A stretch of 64,000 nt of DNA from Bacillus sp. V2I10 (GTDB taxonomy: Bacteria > Bacillota > Bacilli > Bacillales > Bacillaceae): positions 2,814,001-2,878,000 of the forward strand of contig NZ_JAUSYV010000001.1 in assembly GCF_030817055.1 (NCBI RefSeq), written 5' to 3'. The position numbers and the translations under genes were made by a program. The notes beneath the pieces are model-generated. The model worked only from the letters and a program-made list of their open reading frames with translations, did not search any database and had not been told where the DNA came from. Shown in pieces: positions 60,606-64,000 of this stretch (positions within the stretch are counted from its first letter, which is position 1; each line of letters opens with the position of its first letter).

Positions 60606-61739
60606 TTATTCGTTTAAATAAGGAGTATTATTAAACTCTGAAAATTGCTGAGTCAGATTATCAAGAAACGAATCCAATTTAAGGGATTGATCTGATGAGA
60701 AAGTAGGCTTTAACAGCTCACGGGCAACATGGGTGCTGAGACTATTTACAAATTTAGAATCGGGTATTGTATAATCAGATGGTACAGCTGCGTATACGAT
60801 ATTCCATACAAGCGGATCAATCCAGACTTGAGGAGTATCTACTTTACATGAGAACAGCGATTCATACATTTCTGTTCCAAGACTTAAGGAATTCCAGTTC
60901 TTATTTAATGGAACAGCACCTTCGATTGCTTCGTCCTCAGAATCTGCATTTTCGTCCGCTATTTCAGATTTCAATTTTGAGTTCTCTAAGAGGAGTTTTT
61001 CATTCTCTGTTCTAATTTTTTTATTTTCCTTGATTAGTTTGTCATACTCAATCTTTATTCCCAATGCATTCGTTTTTACTTTAGTTGCCTCCGTTTTTAT
61101 TAATTCGCTATTTGAATTTAGCGTTTCATTTTGTTTTTCCAGTTCTGAAACTGTGCGTTTCAGTTCTTCAATTTCTCCTAGTAGTGCTATGTTTTTGTTT
61201 TTCAGAGCTTCAAATTCTGCAGTTAAGTTCTGATTGTTCTCAGTTTCAGACAGCAAAGTATTATAATCTTCGTTAAGTCTGGCTATCATTTTTTTCATCT
61301 TTTTGTTTTCAGATCTCAGATTTTCGGTTTCAGTAAACTGAGTATCGTGATCTTCTTTAAGTCCGGCTATCATTTTTTTTATTTTTTTGTTTTCTGATTT
61401 TATAATATCAGTTTCTTCTAAGAGGCTATTGAAATCAGCAGTCAGCATTTTGTTTTTTTTCTTCACTGCATCATTTTCAGCTTTTATGGCCTGAATGGTC
61501 TTGATATCATCAGCTAATTTCTCAGTCATTTTTTTCATTTTTTTGTTTTCCGCAATCAGTTGATCAGATTCCGCGAGCAAATTTTGATTATCTTCTATTA
61601 GGTTTCTGATTATTTTTTTCTTTTCTTCATGATCTTCTATAAAATTACCTAAATCGGAACTCTGAGATCTTTTTTTCTTTGATAGCTCCTTTTCGCTTTT
61701 CTCTCCATATGTCATTATCACCTTGCGTTTGTTACTCAA
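60606..61739 (-). CDS. Coiled-coil protein with C-terminal module shared with 57423-57716
   Basis: 377 residues; TTG start overlapping the GT4 stop (TTGA), with AGGAGGG 8 nt upstream. Residues about 30-265 are a long coiled coil with repeated segments such as ENKKMKKM, ENKKIKKM and SENKKMKKMIARLNED. The C-terminal 100 residues are globular with WNSL, GTEMYESLFSCKV, VWIDPLVW and DYTIPD, matching the 97-residue protein behind the other GT4 copy. It is translationally coupled to its GT4. A scaffold or chain-length role is possible but unproven. Confidence 0.7.
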   Translation of the reverse strand: MSNKRKVIMTYGEKSEKELSKKKRSQSSDLGNFIEDHEEKKKIIRNLIEDNQNLLAESDQLIAENKKMKKMTEKLADDIKTIQAIKAENDAVKKKNKMLTADFNSLLEETDIIKSENKKIKKMIAGLKEDHDTQFTETENLRSENKKMKKMIARLNEDYNTLLSETENNQNLTAEFEALKNKNIALLGEIEELKRTVSELEKQNETLNSNSELIKTEATKVKTNALGIKIEYDKLIKENKKIRTENEKLLLENSKLKSEIADENADSEDEAIEGAVPLNKNWNSLSLGTEMYESLFSCKVDTPQVWIDPLVWNIVYAAVPSDYTIPDSKFVNSLSTHVARELLKPTFSSDQSLKLDSFLDNLTQQFSEFNNTPYLNE

Positions 61740-62950
61740 CGAAAATCCCTCCTGACAATGTTTTGATATACCTCACAAATACTGTCCATCATTGTTTGCA
61801 GTGACCATTTTTCCTCTGCCTTTTTTTGAGCATTCTCAGCTAACTCATTTCTAAGGTCATCATCTTCTAATAATTTCTCTAATTTTTCAAATAATGGCTC
61901 ACTTTCACCAGAAGCAACCATAAAACCGGTTTTTCCGTTTTCCACCATTTCAGGAATTCCTCCTGCATCAGTCACAACAACTGCTTTACCTGCCGTTTGT
62001 GCTTCCATAACGGAAAATGGCTGATTATCCTGCAGACTTGGAAGAACGAAAATATCAGCTTGCTTGAGCAGGCTCGGAACATCTTCTCTCTTTCCAAAAA
62101 AGGTAACTTCATCTGCTAAATTTAATTGTGCAGTCTGTTGTTCCAATTGTTTTCGTATTTCTCCGTCTCCAATGATCCAGCAGAGCCAGTCTGTTCTAGT
62201 CTTTTTTAGTTTTGCTAATGCATCTAACAGGTATTCGTGCCCTTTAACAGGAACAAGACGCGCAGGACAGATAATTATTTTCTTATCAGTAGGGCGCTCA
62301 AGCTTCGGGAATTTTTCAGTTTGTTCTATGAACTTGTCGATATCCATTCCATAAGGAATGACTGTTACATGGTCTGCAGGGACATTAAAATCATTTACCA
62401 ATAGTTCTTTAAGCCATTTTGTTGGGACAATTGTAATGTTGCTTGACGTGGAACCATAGTATTCCTCGGTAGATGCATATTTCCACTGAAGACTATCTCT
62501 TGACTTTATTTCTCCAGAAATAATATGTTCAGTTGCCAGGCATCCATGGATTGTTGAAATTAACGGAACCTCTTTTGGTTTAACGCGCCACAATGCTCTA
62601 GTTGAAACGATATCATGCGAATGGATTAAATCGTATTTTGTCAGGCCAAAAACTGCTGCTGCTGCTTCGTAGCTGTAGCGTTCAATTTCTCGCCATCTGA
62701 TCCACGGATCCACCTGTGAAATATTTTCTTTGTAAAATCCTAGTACCTTTTCATAAATTAAATCCTTCACTTTAGGTTTTTCAAGAAAGCGTCCATTGTT
62801 GGGCATGTAATACTTTTGCATATCTGGGTGATGTGCCAGTACGTCAACCTCGTGACCTAACTGTTCAAGCTCGCGTTTCAACCCATAAACATGTGTGGAA
62901 ACCCCGCCAACGTGAGGAAGATACCAATAGGTTGCTAAAAGAATTTTCAT
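61736..62950 (-). CDS. Glycosyltransferase family 4, copy 2
   Basis: 404 residues. Same opening as copy 1 (MKILLATYWYLPHVGGV) with collinear similarity throughout, including PWIRWREIERYSYE, ARLVPVKGHEYLLDAL and VLPSLQDNQPFSVMEAQ, where Asp again replaces the first Glu of E-x7-E. AAGGAAG precedes the ATG. It is coupled to the coiled-coil gene. The pair of inverted paralogues suggests locus duplication, with each copy adding a different sugar or acting on a different acceptor. Confidence 0.85.
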   Translation of the reverse strand: MKILLATYWYLPHVGGVSTHVYGLKRELEQLGHEVDVLAHHPDMQKYYMPNNGRFLEKPKVKDLIYEKVLGFYKENISQVDPWIRWREIERYSYEAAAAVFGLTKYDLIHSHDIVSTRALWRVKPKEVPLISTIHGCLATEHIISGEIKSRDSLQWKYASTEEYYGSTSSNITIVPTKWLKELLVNDFNVPADHVTVIPYGMDIDKFIEQTEKFPKLERPTDKKIIICPARLVPVKGHEYLLDALAKLKKTRTDWLCWIIGDGEIRKQLEQQTAQLNLADEVTFFGKREDVPSLLKQADIFVLPSLQDNQPFSVMEAQTAGKAVVVTDAGGIPEMVENGKTGFMVASGESEPLFEKLEKLLEDDDLRNELAENAQKKAEEKWSLQTMMDSICEVYQNIVRRDFR

Positions 62951-63153
62951 TTACTTCTTCCTTTCATGAATAAATATCTGGATATCCTATGTTCATCTTT
63001 ACAAATAGGAGTGGGCTTTTTAATTAGTTTTAAAGATGATGGCCTAAAACAGCAAGATTCCTAACCTATATTAAGGAAATAAGGGCGTTTATACGGTGCA
63101 TAAAAACGGAGGGGTCATAGTATGAAATATATTTGTACTAGGAGGAAAAGCCG
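62951..63153. other. Divergent region between GT4 copy 2 and the second dehydrogenase
   Basis: 203 bp with a good ribosome site (GGAGG at 63141-63145) for the plus-strand gene; no dyad operator was recognised. Confidence 0.4.
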
Positions 63154-64000
63154 TTGAACGACAATTCTTTATTGAAAATTGCTGTTATAGGATTGGGATA
63201 CGTTGGACTCCCCCTTTCCAATATGTTTCTGGAAAAAGGACACACAGTATATGGAATCGATATAGATGCCAAAAAGATAAACTGTCTTTTAAAACACCAA
63301 AGTTACTTGTCCGACTTTTCAAATGAAGATATAAAAAAAATGTTTTTAATGGGGGATTTTCATCCAGGAAGTTCTTTTGAAGCAATCAATAAGGCTGATG
63401 CCGTAATTATTTGTGTGCCTACTCCTCTTGATAAACATGCAAAACCTGACTTAACATTCGTGCGTGCGGCTTTAAGAAATTCCAGCCCATTTATTAAATC
63501 TGGCCAGATAATCGTCTTGGAGAGTTCAACCTATCCTGGAACGACAGAAGAAGAAATTGTTCCATATTTACAGTCAACTGGTTTTAATGTAGGCAAGAAT
63601 CTTTTCGTAGCTTATTCACCTGAACGGATTAATCCTGGTGAAAAACAAAAAATCAGCACTATTCCCAAAGTCGTGGGAGGGGTGACCAAAGCTTGTACGG
63701 ATTTAGCTAAAACAGTATATGAGTCTATATTTGACGAAGTTGTAGTTGTATCGTCTCCAAAGGTAGCAGAACTGACGAAGATATTAGAGAATTATCAGCG
63801 TTTTGTAAATATCTCAGTAATGAATCAGCTGTTAATGCTATGCGATGAGATGGACATAAATTTGTGGGAAGTAATATCTGCAGCCAGCACTAAACCTTAT
63901 GGATTTACCCCGTATTATCCTGGTCCGGGAATTGGAGGGCATTGTATTCCAGTAGACCCTTTATACCTCCTATGGAAAGCCAAGGAATACAACATAGATC
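63154..64000 (+). CDS. Second UDP-sugar 6-dehydrogenase (partial, runs off the window)
   Basis: TTG start 8 nt after GGAGG. About 282 residues are visible: NAD motif GLGYVGLPLSNMFLEKG, ICVPTPLDKHAKPDL, ESSTYPGTTEEEI and the catalytic Cys in GPGIGGHCIPVDP. It has the same family and layout as the gene at 54631-55929 but is clearly diverged. It is divergent from GT4 copy 2, as the first dehydrogenase is from GT4 copy 1. It presumably supplies a uronic-acid donor. The C-terminal domain lies outside the window. Confidence 0.9.
   Translation, partial: MNDNSLLKIAVIGLGYVGLPLSNMFLEKGHTVYGIDIDAKKINCLLKHQSYLSDFSNEDIKKMFLMGDFHPGSSFEAINKADAVIICVPTPLDKHAKPDLTFVRAALRNSSPFIKSGQIIVLESSTYPGTTEEEIVPYLQSTGFNVGKNLFVAYSPERINPGEKQKISTIPKVVGGVTKACTDLAKTVYESIFDEVVVVSSPKVAELTKILENYQRFVNISVMNQLLMLCDEMDINLWEVISAASTKPYGFTPYYPGPGIGGHCIPVDPLYLLWKAKEYNID

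Noticed and set aside
63185..63385. 66-codon minus-strand frame at the right end
   Set aside because: It is antisense to the second UDP-sugar dehydrogenase, whose NAD motif lies in this region.
1..64000. tRNA, rRNA, prophage or integrated plasmid with att sites
   Set aside because: No cloverleaf, rRNA segment, integrase, or flanking direct repeat was found. Only an IS end and small plasmid-like remnants are present.

Overview
The window looks like chromosome of a low-GC, spore-forming member of the Bacillaceae. The evidence is AGGAGG-type ribosome sites with many TTG/GTG starts, a CwlJ-type cortex hydrolase, an SPL-family radical SAM protein, a SleB/LysM wall-enzyme repertoire, CcpA-like cre sites and Bacillus-type lutABC and ygaJ genes. 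No rRNA, tRNA or CRISPR array was seen. No species is claimed.

Layout. 0.1-4.8 kb (minus strand): a compact, translationally coupled peptide-modification (RiPP-like) operon. It has a 69-residue His/Gly/Asn/Pro-rich precursor, an HPrK-like kinase, a PqqD/RRE protein, an S26-type peptidase, an ABC exporter and a nucleotidyltransferase. It resembles the accessory part of paeninodin-type lasso clusters but lacks both lasso-forming enzymes. 4.9-18 kb: housekeeping and accessory genes (SatD-DUF3307, peptidase E, DinB, two small DMT exporters with a divergent Crp/Fnr regulator, histidine kinase, K+ channel, nitrilase-GNAT plus a decayed GNAT, CwlJ, YeeE/YedE, aldo-keto reductase). A degenerate tandem repeat lies near 18.2 kb. 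18.7-22 kb: a sugar-type oxidoreductase, a GntR/LacI-hybrid regulator and a deleted macrolide phosphotransferase gene.

22-34 kb: a glycolate/glyoxylate utilisation cluster: FadR-type regulator, glycolate oxidase GlcE-GlcF-GlcD, malate synthase G, malic enzyme, an FAH-family protein, an IclR regulator and an LctP/GlcA permease. Together these would take up glycolate, oxidise it to glyoxylate, condense that with acetyl-CoA to malate and return carbon to pyruvate. Near-identical operator-like sites precede the oxidase and malate synthase genes, and a cre-like site precedes the latter.

34-46.7 kb: a decay-rich accessory zone with fragments of alkA, an ACT-domain gene, a YczE-like gene, a paiB copy broken by an IS150-like end, and possible plasmid-type genes. 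These are mixed with intact genes: MarR, PaiA, two LysM amidases, small membrane proteins, a MocR regulator with an intact PaiB, a cupredoxin and an ArsR-SRPBCC fusion. 46.8-49.5 kb: an alkylation/photodamage repair operon (AdaA, AdaB, 2OG-Fe(II) oxygenase, SPL-family protein). 49.7-53.5 kb: rpiA and lutABC, with lutC frameshifted in a run of seven A.

53.6-64 kb: a nucleotide-sugar/glycosyltransferase locus with near mirror symmetry. Two NDP-sugar dehydrogenases and two closely related GT4 enzymes point in opposite directions around a repeat-rich acidic protein, a seven-bladed FG-GAP propeller and a coiled-coil protein. Each GT4 is followed by a protein that appears to carry the same small unnamed module.
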